Notes: generated by a model from the letters alone, not told the origin. DNA of 64,000 nucleotides from Hoplostethus atlanticus (GCA_034670405.1 JAXDDX010000046.1:124001-188000), one strand, 5' to 3'. Shown: positions 15,300 through 28,223, numbered from the stretch's first letter. Numbers and translations: made by a program.

Positions 15300-15433
15300 A
15301 AGCTGATTAAAGATCAGGACAGGAAGGGCCAGGTTTAGGGAAACAGGAAAAGTGATGCAAGGAAATGGACGCCACGTCACCAGCCAGCCCCCACCAGTCT
15401 CTGCTAAAAGTAAAATCCTAGCCCAGCGCAAGT
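15300..15433 (+). promoter_or_regulatory. Putative adgrl4 5' UTR / proximal promoter
   Basis: The stretch directly before the adgrl4 start codon has no TATA box close to the ATG. A TATAAAA lies further up at about 15150. ACAGGAAG at 15319-15326 and ACAGGAAA at 15343-15350 fit the ETS-factor GGAA core. ETS sites are common in endothelial promoters, which would suit adgrl4, but GGAA cores are frequent by chance. This is an inference only. Confidence 0.25.
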
Positions 15434-18400
15434 ATGGAGTCTTTGCTCACGTCCCCAATGAAACTTGTACTTTTGACAGGTAAGTGAGCTTCTCTGTCAA
15501 GACAGCAGCGATAACATGGCAGGTCTCCTGTATGGAGATTTTAGTACATTACTGTACTCTTGTGGGGTTTCAATGTTAACTGTGATGTTTTTTGGTTACG
15601 TGGAGGTACAAGAGTTGTGCTTGGTATACAATTTAATGTCATTATTATTGCTTTATATTAGGTATTTTACAGTATATTTATTAGCTCTCCTCAATAAACA
15701 ACCCTGTTTCTGTTTTCATAGATGAGCTGTATTCTGAACTTGGTCCTGTGTAGCTCAATGGGTAGATCATGTCTCTAACACTGGGGCCATCCATGATAAA
15801 AATGTATCCATAATGGTATTGCAAAACGTTTTGTATAAAAGTGTACACCACATGCTACAAGTTAAGCTTACACATTTTGTGTTTGTAAGTGAGTCTCGTA
15901 CCTCTGTCCACGCAGCATGGCTCTCCAGTCTGACGGACCCATGCAGCTCCTCTGACATTTGTGATTCATGCCATCAACTTGCAACATGCAAGACCCTGAA
16001 TGGATCGAACGACGCCTGCTTCTGTAACAATGGATATACTGGAGATGGAACAACCTTTTGCAAAGGTGAATATAAGTTATTAAACATACAAAGCAATCCA
16101 TGTACCGCGATGCACAGCCAGCCTAGTGTATGGGTGTTTTAGGAGTATTTTAAGAAACCTTTGACAAATTGTTGTTGTTTTTGACTGCTCATCAACAGCA
16201 GACAAAAGCATCAGGGCAGAATTTTGCACACACGTGGGATCATTTAACAATGAGCTTCGCAAACACGACTGCTACACTTTGCAGTGAAAAGTAATTAGGC
16301 AGTTCAAAAATAACTCAGGCAGTAGATTTGTTAACGCTACTTTAAATGCAGTTTGTGGAGACAAAAAGGTATTCAAATCAGATGACTTGAAAACAAAACA
16401 TTTGCCTTGGTTATTTAATCAAAACAAATCTGTGTGCATTGTTCCTCTGCAAGTGTTTGTCTCATAACATCTCGAAATGTTAATTCAGCCCAAGCTACTC
16501 AGACGTTGCTTTGAACATGAGGTGTTCAACACGTACGTCGTCCAGCGGTCGTGAAGCCACCTGCTGCTTCTGTTAGTCCACAGAAGAAGAAATGGATTAC
16601 ATACCTTCCTTGTCAACAGTGTCAACAAACAACCTTGTGATCGCTTTCTAAGAAAGAGAATATTATTTTTATGTGCAGGGAAACTTCAATAATTCTTTTC
16701 AGGTCATTTTCCTTCTGGTTCATGTAATGCAGCTCATTCATTTATTTTGCCATTTCAAATCAAACCGCTCAACATATATATACATGGTTAACATTAAGTA
16801 AGATCTGTCTAAAAAATGGTATAAACTTTATGTCTCCTTGTCTACCGTTCCCTTTTGGGACATGGTTTGTTTTAGTAAGACCAGCTGTGGTGGTGTGGAG
16901 CTTGTCATCTGTCTATTCACTAACAACTAGCTGGCTCCAGAACTCAAAGAGTGTTAATGAAAGAGAAAACACTGCAATGTAAAAAACTTTATCTCCGTGA
17001 CACAGCTATTTTAAATGGCCAGCTTTGCCTCTCCGTCAGCATTGTTACTCTTGTTATGCTTCTGGGAACCTTTCTTATTTCCTGACCCGATCATAATCAA
17101 GGCAGGCTTTACATACTACAGGGGCCAAATGTAAATCAAAATGTGAGTAATACAAAACAGCAGTAAATGATTTCCAAACAAAATGGCACAATTAAGTTCA
17201 GGTCAATGGAATTTCTCTATAGCGGTGGATTGATTTGATAATAATTAAGTTAATTTGATGTAAATTGACCTCACTTGATGCATACAATCATGAAGTTAAG
17301 TTGATCATACTTCAAAATTAAAGATTGTGCCTTGAATTATTTCATGCTGCAATGCCACTGTTGCACTTTAGGACTGAATTTCTATGAAAATCACGTCAAA
17401 GGAAGAGGCTGATTAAGGCTGAAGATGATCCATCAGGAATGTCGTTTTTAATATCCGCTCAATTCTTCAACCAGTGAACTATAAAGGCATTGAGCTGTCT
17501 ATATGTAACGAAAAAATAAGACATCAAAGCACATTATGAAGTACCTGTGGGTGTTGTGTTTGTGCAACAATGACGGTTCAAGGGTCTGGAATGTTATGGA
17601 GCTATTTCCCTTTTGAATATTGTCACCTCCTATTGTGAGAGCAAAGGATATCCCTTCCCGGACAGGCTTTGTGCCTAAGGTACAGTGGGGAGGATACCAT
17701 ATCTAGACAAATGAGCACAACAACAGTGGAAAGTCTTACCAGGTCATTTCCCAAAAACTGGAAAACCAGTGAAAAAAGGTGCGTTTGAAAATTAAGCTGG
17801 AACAGCATTTTCTAAAATGATTCGGCGACCTTCAAAAGCGCTGATTGAGCCGCAGCAGCATCCACCCCAAACTGGTCTGAACTTGGTGCCTTGTAAACCT
17901 GGGCAGGAAACTAGAACATATTTAAAATAGTTTGAGTTTCTAGAAATCAAACAATGGCAAACAATGGCTCAACTATTTAAAATGTGAACACTAAACACTG
18001 CGTGTAAGGTGCAACAGAGCCAAGGCTGCAATCAAGAGACCAGACCACAACTGAGCTTTGTCAAGTTCAGATCAAAGCCAGGATCAAAAGGGGCTCCATC
18101 AAATTTGGAAATTCCTAAATATTAATCCCATTGTTGAGAGCGGTTCAAATCAATATTTGTGTGAACGTGAACAACCCTCTTCCGATGCCGGAAACCAGAA
18201 AACTAAGGACTAAACTTGTGATGTCATCAGGGATACCTGTAGCTGCACCATAGGGAATGAATGGGGAGAGATGGTAATGTATCCCAGACCCTCCCTGCCA
18301 TTGAATAGGTGGGATGGGTCACCACCACCTTTAGAGCTGCTAAAGTTGAAACTATTTCATTAGTATGAGCTTCAGTGGATAGTTTTAAATGTCCCATGGA

Positions 18401-20383
18401 GGTTTAAATGCCGTTTCAGAGGCTTCTGCACCCCAAGAATAGAATTCAGGGGGAAAACACTGAATATTGGTCATTTTTTGGTATGAAAATGGTCTTTTAA
18501 AGATGAATGTCAGCACAAAATATTAGCTTTTTTTTATCAGTGTCAGTATTGGCCATAAAAAACATATTGCTTGAACCCTGGAAAGTGTGTCTTTTGATTT
18601 TCAGATAATTCTGATTGTGTCAGTTTCAGGCCGAATGAGAAAAAACATCTGAGACCATACAAAGACCACCACACACCAGGACTGAGCCTGAGGCAAGACC
18701 AGTCCTCTTAAAATGTGGTCTCAAGACTGGACACAGGGCCAAGACCAGACTCAAGCGATATAACCTTACATCCAACCAGTTTTCCAAATAGGCCAACAGT
18801 GTTTCACGCCTATTTTGAGATTTATTTCTCGCTAGCAACTAACCCAGTTTACTTTCTATCCCCCTCTCACCACAGACGACAACGAGTGCCAGAATGTGAC
18901 TAATATCTGCGGGGATAAGGGGAACTGCACTAACACAGAGGGCAGCTACTACTGCACATGTGTCCCTGGATACACATCAACAGGGCCGGCCGAGTTCCAG
19001 CCAAATGATGGCACTGACTGCACCGGTAATGTCAGAATCACAGTCACTTCATTTGCGCAGTATGATGAGGAATCTGTTTTTGCGACATTAGAGTGACAGT
19101 GACACTGAGCGTAGTAGCACAGTACATACTGTACTGCCACACATGGTACCGGGATGACAGGACCTCACGTACAGTGCAAGGGCAAAACTTGCAATACAAT
19201 AGACAATACAATAGACAGTACACTACACTTATACACTTACACACTACACTACATTAGTGTCACTACACACACACTACAAGGTGCTACGTGTATTATTATT
19301 TCATTAAAATGAATTGTGATACCTTGGTAGAAGTACTAATAACAAATGAGACCATGGTCGAGTGGTAGTGGTATTATTAGAGTTGTCACAAAGAGGATGT
19401 TGCTACGTGTGCCCCCTACTCTTTTGGCTTCACTGAAGAGGATAAATATGCTGGAGGTGATTTTTCCATTGGACTTTCACCATCTGCCATTGCAAGGAAC
19501 TCTGAAAGCTTTAGCTCCGTTTGTGCTGGGAGAACAGCGCCCTCTTCCTGTTTTGTGCTGTAAAGCAATCCAGCACATTTTCTGCCAAATCGGACCCCGG
19601 GGGGCACACAATGTAAAATGCAGCGTAGAGGCCGGTAGAGGCTGTCTCTGGTCCACTTTGTTTCTGGTAACTATACTCAAAATTACTGTGGTAATAATTT
19701 ATTAATGCCAAAATGCCACGTAGCACCTTTATAAATACACATTCAGCATCCATGCATGGTGTGATCCTGTTGTATTATTTGAAGTGTAGTGTGGTGTGTA
19801 ATTTGGTGTTTGTTTCCATAGCATCAGCTGTTAGTAAATTACTTTTTTGGACAGGGACACATATTGAATAGTCTATGTTGAATATGAACATGCTGGAACT
19901 GCATCATCTCATGTTCAGTTTGAGTGCTACTGCAAAATTTTATATCTCGATGAAGAAAAAGCATTAAGATAAATTCATTATTTAATATCTGAGAGATTGA
20001 GGATGCAATCTGTAAAACTGTTAATCTACTAAGTTATCTGCTTTTTTTGTCATAAATCATTTTGGAAGAGCAGGTGTCACTTTTTTTCATACAGTGTTTA
20101 TTATTATTATTATCATTTTTTCTTCCAGATATCGATGAATGCAAGACAGGACAGATCTGTGGACCAAACTCACACTGCCATAATACAAATGGATCTTTCT
20201 ATTGCACCTGCCAGCGTGATTACGTCCCGACTTCAGGCACTAAGCAGTTTCATCCAGAGAATGGTGTAAGATGTAAAGGTGGGTATCTATACACAGACCA
20301 ACACACATGTATGGGCATACATACACAAAAATGTTGTCTTTATCTCTTTATTTTAAAGTTTTTTTTAAGTTTCTCTCTCTTCA

Positions 20384-20414
<31 letters not shown>

Positions 20415-23400
20415 ACATAACATAACAATGTGAAGAACATATGATGCAATGCATCAGGTAAATCGTGCAATGTTAAATTCTCTGATGTTTCAAGCAACCT
20501 TGGATGACAAAGAGAATGATGTGACATATTATGTGATGATGTACATCTTCGGTGAAATTCAGAAATAACATGTAACATCCTTTTTGTTGTAGAAATCATG
20601 AAAATTAAAGTGAGTAATCCAACCGACTTGGTTTGGTTGTTCTTGTTTTCCAGAACATCCCCAAAAATACTGCCACGACAACACTAGGTGCATCACACAG
20701 GCTGTCAACAAAACACTTGAATATGTGAGTACCCCTCTACAGTAATTCAGCCAAATATGGTAAAAATTGACATGATGATACTGCCCTCTGTGGGTGAGAA
20801 TGAAGTTCACCATGAGCAGAAACAGTTCTGCTGTCAGTGGTAATGATTCTTGAAATGTACCAATGGCAGTACAGAGTTTTGTCATTTCACCCTCTGGATC
20901 AAACAAAGAGAAAATGCTGGTCTGCAAAGCGGTCTGAAACTAAGGTCGACTTGTGCTTCAGATTGTAACACTCCCTTCTTTGATACCATTGGGAGGCTCA
21001 CTCTCCATCTTACTGTAACAGTATTCTATTGTTCTATGTTGTTACATATCTGTTGAATTGATTATTTATTTGAATTTAATTTATTTTTAATTCATCCTTA
21101 TGCCCTTCCTCTCAAGAGGCCTTGCCAGGCTGTCATTGTCAATAAAGATCTGTTTCATACTAATATGTCTGGCTAAATAAGAGTAAAAAATAAAACAAAC
21201 GTGAGATCATAATTTCATCATTAATTTGAAGATGAGCAACCTCACGGAGCCCCAGAGTCTCCTGGGGGAGATTGTCAAGCTGACATCCGCCGAGCTCACC
21301 TCAGTGGAGGTGATCTCATATGTTGAGGCCCTGAGTCGATCCTCATTGATGTTGGGTGTCAGGGAGAAGGATCACACCACCACACCATCCATCATCAACT
21401 CAACTCTGACAGTAATGTTTGTTTACCATTCTCAGTTGCATGCACTGGAATTCTGCCTGGCCTGTGATTATGCTGTGAACCGGTTTAGAACCAATCATCA
21501 AATACAATCCAGTCTAGTTTTTAAATGCACATCTCTTTGTTCAAAGGTAAAATGTATTATACAATAGGGCTCAACCAATGTGTGTTTTTGAATGCAGATA
21601 CCAATATTTTTGTACTGAAGCTGCTAATATTTTGTGTCAATATTCATTATCTTCAAATTTTACCATTTCCACGCCAAAAAAGCAGAGTGCAGCATCTGAA
21701 ACAGTATTTAGACCATCATGGGACACTAAACTCCCCATTGAAACCAGACTAATTAAATTATTTCAGTGTTAACTCGGGGAGACTTTACTGCATTTAAATG
21801 AACAATTAATTTACAAAAAAACACATTATTTAACAATTAAATGAATAAATAAAATGTGCAAAGGAATAAAATAAAATTGCAGTTATTACAGTATTACATT
21901 ATTGTTGTGTAGCTTTTACGGGAGGAACCTCCATCATATCAGGCCAATATCTAATCTAATAACTATCACCTTTGTAAGTCACTTTGGATAAAAGCGTCTG
22001 CTAAATGAATGTAATGTAATGAATGTAATGTAACCCTACTAACAATTAGTGTCACTATATTATTTACATAGGCTTCACATTATATGAAAAATTCTTCTGT
22101 TCAAAATAAAATCATGTTCTTTTCGACAGAAATTGGTGAAAGCAGTAAACAACTTGGTGGAGAAGGATGAGCTGGTGGCCTGGAGCAGACTAAAAGAAGA
22201 GCGCAGGGAGCATACTATCACCAAACTGCTGCATATAGTTGAGGAAAGTATTCTGACTTTGGCCAGCAGCTACAAAACTCCAACCGAGCTCGAGATTAAA
22301 GCTCCTGAAATGGGTGAGATAATCATTAACACAGAGAGCTCTTACAGACATTTAATGATATTAAATTGTAATTTCAGCCATTGCTATGTCTGATTGTGCA
22401 GATATTGACTCTTTGGATAATTGTCATTTTCATACCCTGCCATCATTTTTCTCCCATCCGCAGAATTGAAACTCTACACCTTTGATGCTCGTGAGACGAA
22501 AGCCAAGCTGTCTATTTCCATGGGAGGAGATCATATAAATCTAACACCAAAACCTAGACCAGAGGAGGGTAGAAATGGTAGTAGTTATTTAAGTATATAT
22601 ATATATGTATTAAGTACAATATTTTATATAAAATTAAATATAAAATTAAAATTAAAATGTATTAAAAATAGTTTAAATATATGAAAATTGCAGTCAATAT
22701 GGGAAAATGCTATTAATGTACACATTGACCACACAGTCACACTGACTGGTCAATGTGTTCATTTAACATTTTCCCACATATGTCCTCTCGTTCTACCTGG
22801 TCTGGACAACCAAACTGAAAGTATATTTCAATAATGAATGAAAAAAAAAAAAAAACATGAGTTAACTGATGCGAAAAGTTTGATTCAAAAAAGTTAGACT
22901 CCTTCCTGTCTCTTTTTTAACTTTCTGTCCATCAGGAAGTGTGTCAGTGGTGTTTGTGCGATATGACAGCATTGGTGACATCCTGAAGCCGAGCAGCGAC
23001 CCAGGTGTCACCGACTACTCGCGCTACGCAGGAACAGGGGAAATCACTGTCAACTCCCAAGTCATAGCAGCAGCCGTCAAACCTGCTGACGTTTACCAAC
23101 TTGACCATGTCACCTTCACTCTGAGACACAATGAGGTAAAGATTATACAGAGTGCTGAGGCTGGCTACATTGTTTTTCACTCCTGCACTCCTACTGTATT
23201 CTTTAAAATGGTATGCTACTTGACAGAGGGCTTCAGTGGTACCCTGCAAAAACACAGTCTGCTAATGGGGTGAGATAAAACAACTTGTTTTGAAGAATCT
23301 TCTTGAATCAAGTCACATTGTCTTGTTGCTGGTCAAGTGAAGTTTATTTGTACAGCCCTTTAATCCTGGTTACAGTCTCGAAGGGCTTCAAAGGGCTGGT

Positions 23401-25228
23401 GAAGTGATATTTCTTGTTCTGCCTTATTCAAGACACTCACACTTTTTTCTAGAAAATTCCTGAGACAAGTGAAACTGTATTGGGAACAAGTGCAATTATC
23501 CCGCCCCATTGGCAGAATTTTCACTATCACAAAATAATATTTTCTGACTGAATATGAGACTGAATGACTTGTAAAGCAAGACATCATTTTGCAGAACACC
23601 GGTGTAGGGTTTTTTTCTTCACTTCCCTGGTACTTTAGAACAACCTTATACATTGTGTGATATTTGTAGAATTCAAAGAAGCTTCTCATAGGACGCTGTG
23701 ATGGAAACTCCATCCCCTATCCTGCTGACCGATATCCTGTCAGTCTTATTTCCTTATTATGAAAGAGCTTGATAGGTCTGAGGTCCTGGAAATTTAAAAT
23801 CGAGTTGTCCAGATTTTTCCCATGTTTGTTTGAGATTTGTTATATACAAAGAATGGGATCTTGCCCCAAATCCTAACAACAAAGCGGTAATAAATGGCTT
23901 ATGAACAACGTAAAATACATAGATGATGAAGGAAATACTGGTATTTTTATTAAACATCATGATAATGTATGAGAAAATGAAAATGGCTCATTTCTGTTGG
24001 ACCCTTGAGGGTCCAGCCTAATAAAGGAAATGTTCCTCACTGACTTACTAACTAAATGAATCAGTGTTGAGCTGTGAAAATGTCCCTTAAATGCCTCTTA
24101 AGGGCAGCAGCATCACGACAGATTCAGTGGGCCAAGAGTTCATTTGGATCCAAATTCTTGGTCTTGTTTTGGTCTAGATTTTGTGTCATGTTTTGTGTTT
24201 AACAGCAATTTTCTATTTTAACATTTTAATCGTTACCAATTATTTTGATTTATTTTCTGGAAAATGGCAGTTTAATTCTCAGTCGTGTCTTTATTGATTC
24301 TAGATTTTAGCAAAACCTTTTAAACATAATTTACCTGATGCATTCAACGTTTGGATGGAAGGATGGAATTTATTTTCACTGTTATTTTGATTAAACCTGC
24401 AAGATCAGTTTTGAACCCTATAGTGGTATGGTATCATAACATCCACGGTCTTAACAACCTCTTTCTCATTGTCTATCACCCAAAGCCCATAGACACTGTG
24501 GCTGATGTGACCAAGTGTGCCTTCTGGCAGTATGACCTAGCCAGCCTGCAGGGCCACTGGGCCACTCATGGCTGTGAGAGACTCCATGTCAACACCAGTG
24601 CAACCACATGCTCCTGCAATCACCTCACACACTTCGCTATCCTGATGTCCTCCGGACGGGCCAACGTAAGTGGACATACATTAGAAAACTTCTGTAACAT
24701 TGCAATGATACTTCTTTTGGCTTTGTTTTCGCTGGAGCTAGACAGTGTTAGGGCAATGATTTTAGGATGACGGCTAGTCTCACTGAACAAATATTTATTT
24801 TCACTGTGAACAAAAGTAAAGCCTCATATCTGGCTTGTGCAACTATTATTTTAGGTGACACCTTGAAACTACCTATTGAAGATGTATCCAATACATACAG
24901 AAAACTGCCTTAGATGAGGAGAGTTAAGGGGCTCAGGATGCTGCTTATCATGTTAAAATGTTGGAGGTAAAATATAATAATTGTTTCACAAGACAAATCT
25001 GAATTATGATCTCTGTGTAAACGAGGCCAATGACTATAACAGCATAGCATACTGAATATCTGTGGTTTCCAACCTGATGGGGTCATACAGTATATTTTAC
25101 CTTCTTAATAAGTCTTTTTTTCTGATAGAGCTAATAGATTATGCATTTGTTCTAAAGTCAATAATTGAAATATAATTCATATTTGCTGCCTCTGCAACCT
25201 ATTTTCTTCAGGCTATTTTACATTTCAT

Positions 25229-25279
<51 letters not shown>

Positions 25280-28100
25280 GTGTGTGTGTCTATATACTAG
25301 GGAAGAACTGATACCAATACCCATATTTTTGCATTGAAGCTGCTATTTTGCAACAATATTCAATATCTTTAAATTTGACCGTTTTTAAGCCAAACAGTAC
25401 AGAAAAGCCTCTGAAACAGAAGTTAAACCATCATCTGACTCCACTGAAACCCAGAGTAATGCATGTCTTTTAAGGTTAGCAACTCTTTAAGCCAGGGTCA
25501 AAATTAATCCCTTCAAAAGGAAGAATGAATTTACAAAAAATACTACTAAACAATTAAATGAGAAAACAACATGTGCGAAAAAATAAAAAATTCATTGCAG
25601 GTATTGGAGGAACCTCTATCACGTCGGCAATGACTGATATGACCGATATACAATATTTAATAAAAGGCCAACATCAGTCCTATAGGTTTAAACCAATATT
25701 GGCCTAACCCTAGTGTGTACCTGTGTTGTATCCTGTGATTCCAAGCAGTAATACAACAAATCACTACTTCAACATACAATGACACTGTGAATGAGACACC
25801 TTTTTTTTCATTTGCTTCTCAGCTGGTGGCCCACTACACCATTCTGACCCGGATCACCCAGCTGGGGATGATCATCTCCCTCATCTGTCTGTCCATGTGC
25901 ATCTTCACCTTCTGGTTCTTCAGTGAGATCCAGAGCACCAGAACCACCATCCACAAGAACCTGTGCTGCAGTCTCTTCATGGCGGAGTTTATCTTCCTGG
26001 TAGGGATCAACATGAACACCCATAAGGTGAGTTCTGGCTGCACCTCAACTCAGTGATGCATGTGTTGTATTCGGCCGTCTCCATTGCATTTTATTAATTA
26101 TGCTGGTAAAGTTTTAAACACTTTTGCTTCTCACCCAGTTCAATTCAATTCAATTTGAGTCTTTTTCTCACAATAAAATTAATTGGGCCAAAACATACAG
26201 TACTGTGCAAAAGAATCAGGCACATGGAAAAAAAATGCTTTCAAAAATAATGAAATTAAGTTTAAGTAAGTTTGAAATTAAGTAAAAAAAAAACTATAAA
26301 GAGCAGTAATGTAGAACACTAATGCAGAAAACAAAATAAACATCTAAGATCAAATTTATATAAAAAATATTAAAAATTCTAGGGTGCCTAAGACTTTTTC
26401 ACAGTACTGTAAATTATCAACACATCTACAAACAAACATATAGAGAATGGTACTCCTTACATATAAGAACATAATAATCCTAACATGGCTCATTGTTCCA
26501 CTCTTTCTCTCTCTGTCTCTCTCTCTCCTTTGTCTCTGTTTCATTTCAGCTTTTCTGCTCTGTTATTGCGGGGCTGCTTCATTATTTCTTCCTTGCGGCC
26601 TTTGCCTGGATGTGCATCGAGGGCATCCATCTGTACTTAATAGTCGTCGGCGTCATCTACAACAAAGGCTTCTTGCACCGCAACTTCTACATCTTCGGCT
26701 ATGGAAGCCCAGCGGTGGTGGTGGCCATCTCAGCGACACTAGGCTCCAAGTATTACGGCACTGATAAAGTGTAAGTACAAGAGATTTGACTTTGTTTATG
26801 GAGAATTGATGTTTGGTATACATCAAGGATTGCATCTGCACACCTCATGTGTATTTGCAGGTGCAACTGAATAAAGTCAAAAAATAAACCTTGAAGGAGA
26901 AGAGGGAATTAGTGCAACAAGGAAATTCATTCAGTTGTAAAAGTGTTTGTTAAATAATGCTTTGTATTATAGGTGTTGGCTGAGCACAGAAAACAACTTC
27001 ATATGGAGTTTCATTGGGCCTGCTTGTTTGATCATTCTGGTAAGATCAGAAACCCTGATCAGTCGATATGAAGCCTCTTTCATTAAAAAAAAAGAAAAAA
27101 AAAAAGAAAGAGCATTAATTAATTGAATTCATGAGAAAAGGATTGCTTCAAAGAGAAGAATCCATTTGATCCTGTTTGTTTAGCATTTAGTTTGTTTTGG
27201 TTGGTCTCCACTCAGGTTAATCTCTTGGCTTTTGGAGTAATCATCTACAAAGTATACCGGCACACTGCTGTGAAGAAGCCTGAAATCAGCCACTACGAAA
27301 ACATCAGGTAGGACTGAGTACTCTTGCTGAGCAGGCGACAAGGATATTGATAATCACGTGTTAAGTGTCTATTTTATGACATCACTTGTTGCATGTGTGT
27401 GATATCAGATTTGCCATTAGTCCTTTGTTGCTTAAAAAAGAAGAGTATCCACCCATACTGTACTGAAGTCAGAATGATAACCGCCAGGTCCTGTGCCCGC
27501 GGTGCTCTGGCCCTGCTGTTCGTGCTCGGGGCAACCTGGACCTTTGGCGTGCTGCACATCCTCAACGAGACCACCCTCACTGCATATCTCTTCACCATCA
27601 CCAACGCCTTCCAAGGGATGTTCATCTTCATCTTCCTGTGTGTCTTGCCCAGAAAGGTAAATCTCCTGTGTGCTGAGCATGCAGCTTTATTCATATACAC
27701 ACATTCATACTTGGGAGTTGCCCAATAGAACCACAATCTTATACTGTCATACCGTCCACTTTAAGGTCAAGTTAACTTTCTCAAGAGCACCTTGGCAGTA
27801 GTTGTTGACAGAATGGAAAACATTTCTGGTCCCGTTTTCTTGCCTAAAGTTTCCCAACTATTCAAACTAGCATCCTTGTGGTCACTAGCCCGCTTTTCTA
27901 AACCTTTACGCTACTGTCTGTTTCGAGAAATGGTCACAATTGCTTAAATAAAACTACAGAATATTATATTATATTATAAATAACAATAATAATATGTATT
28001 CATCCAACTTCTTCCTTCTGCCTATGTATCCTTCCAGATTCAAGAGGAGTACTACAGGCTTTTCAAAAATGTACCTTGTTGTTTTGAATGTCTGAGATGA
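15434..28100 (+). CDS. adgrl4: Adhesion G-protein-coupled receptor L4 (ELTD1)
   Basis: This is an endothelial adhesion receptor of the plasma membrane, linked to angiogenesis in other vertebrates. Coding exons: 15434-15479, 15916-16065, 18876-19025, 20129-20278, 20654-20724, 21232-21411, 22130-22313, 22464-22568, 22936-23135, 24486-24665, 25823-26026, 26550-26770, 26973-27039, 27216-27307, 27488-27656, 28038-28100. These total 2232 nt, or 743 aa plus stop, in phase throughout. All introns are GT-AG. Domain order: signal peptide (1 to about 22, with a second Met at 9), EGF-like 1 (about 25-65), calcium-binding EGF 2 (from DDNEC, 66-115) and EGF 3 (from DIDEC, 116-165), GAIN domain, then GPS with CSCNHLTHF and predicted cleavage between L459 and T460. 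The seven-helix region follows from about 480 and closely matches human ELTD1. The last exon gives the short tail with VPCC near its end. As I recall it, the human protein is 690 aa with two EGF modules, so the third EGF here accounts for about 50 extra residues. Exon 6 uses a weak AAG acceptor. The start was chosen because exon 1 leaves one base, exactly what exon 2 needs. Confidence 0.96.
15744..15800 (+). repeat. tRNA-like SINE head fragment
   Basis: GTAGCTCAATGGGTAGATCATG resembles the D-arm and A-box portion of a tRNA, as found at the head of tRNA-derived SINEs. No B-box or cloverleaf follows, so this is a fragment and not a tRNA gene. It lies in adgrl4 intron 1. Confidence 0.5.
18385..18560 (-). 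repeat. Dispersed repeat family A, reverse copy
   Basis: Read in reverse complement, this matches the left half of family A: a CAATATTCAGTGTTTTCCCC region, GCCTCTGAAACGGCATTTAAA and the CATGGGAC landmark. It lies in adgrl4 intron 2 and is truncated relative to the copies at 21567 and 25305. The inserted segment with CCCCC and GAATTC-like bases is shared with the copy at 9376-9800, so those two may belong to the same subfamily. Confidence 0.65.
20384..20412. repeat. (CA)n microsatellite
   Basis: About 29 bp of CA dinucleotides followed by three CATAA units, inside adgrl4 intron 4. Confidence 0.9.
21567..21955 (+). repeat. Dispersed repeat family A, near full-length copy
   Basis: In order it shows GGGCTCAACCAATG, GAAGCTGCTAATATTTTGTG, TGAAACAGTATTTAGACCAT, AACAATTAAATGAATAAATA, AATGTGCAAAGGAATAAAAT and GGGAGGAACCTCCATCA. 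It parallels the copy at 25305-25720 and lies in adgrl4 intron 6. There is no coding capacity. The length (about 0.4 kb) and lack of a tRNA head suggest a non-autonomous DNA element. Confidence 0.75.
21971..22032 (-). repeat. Terminal fragment of TTACAT-ended dispersed repeat
   Basis: AAGTCACTTTGGATAAAAGC, GTCTGCTAAATGAATG and repeated GTAATGTAAT form the reverse complement of the element start seen at 55153. In that element, TTACAT repeats lead into GCATTTAGCAGACGCTTTTA. Only the terminal about 60 bp is present here, in adgrl4 intron 6. Confidence 0.7.
22700..22776. repeat. Long imperfect inverted repeat (hairpin) in adgrl4 intron 8
   Basis: Left arm 22700-22731 (TGGGAAAATG ... CACATTGACCA) pairs with right arm 22747-22776 (TGGTCAATGTG ... 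CATTTTCCCA) around a 15-base loop. The arms are about 30 bp with a few mismatches. It could be a small palindromic MITE or could fold in the pre-mRNA. No mature small-RNA sequence is recognised. Confidence 0.75.
25231..25289. repeat. (TG)n microsatellite
   Basis: About 59 bp of TG repeats with one CG interruption near 25274, in adgrl4 intron 10. It abuts a family A repeat that starts at about 25305. Confidence 0.95.
25305..25720 (+). repeat. Dispersed repeat family A, near full-length copy
   Basis: Starts GGGAAGAACTGATACCAATA and ends near CCAATATTGGCCTAACCCTA. Between these are AATATTCAATATCTTTAAAT, AAAAGCCTCTGAAACAGAAG and AACAATTAAATGAGAAAACA. It is the most complete copy and still carries the right end with several GATAT and CAATAT motifs. 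It lies in adgrl4 intron 10. Confidence 0.75.
26198..26409. mobile_element. Tc1/mariner-type MITE in adgrl4 intron 11
   Basis: Terminal inverted repeats are CAGTACTGTGCAAAAG at the left (from 26198) and, read inward on the other strand, CAGTACTGTGAAAAAG at the right (ending 26409). Both ends are flanked by TA (26196-26197 and 26410-26411), the classic Tc1/mariner target duplication. The interior is about 180 bp of AT-rich noncoding DNA. The 212-bp element has no transposase and was presumably mobilised in trans. Confidence 0.85.
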
Positions 28101-28217
28101 GCCAAGGCAGTCAAAGCCTCAATCACCTGCAGTTGTACAATAGTCTACAGCTTTGCAATAACCTTAGTCTCATGCTTTAATTATTGGAAACACAACATAT
28201 AAGACTGTGGGAGGAAC

Positions 28218-28223
28218 AATAAA
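28218..28223 (+). terminator. adgrl4 polyadenylation signal (proximal candidate)
   Basis: AATAAA 118 bases after the adgrl4 stop codon, on the coding strand. A second AATAAA follows at 28379-28384. Which one is used cannot be decided from sequence. Confidence 0.5.

Noticed and set aside
25808..26043. Long minus-strand open frames opposite adgrl4 exon 11
   Set aside because: They are antisense shadows of the conserved seven-helix exon, whose plus-strand translation matches ELTD1.
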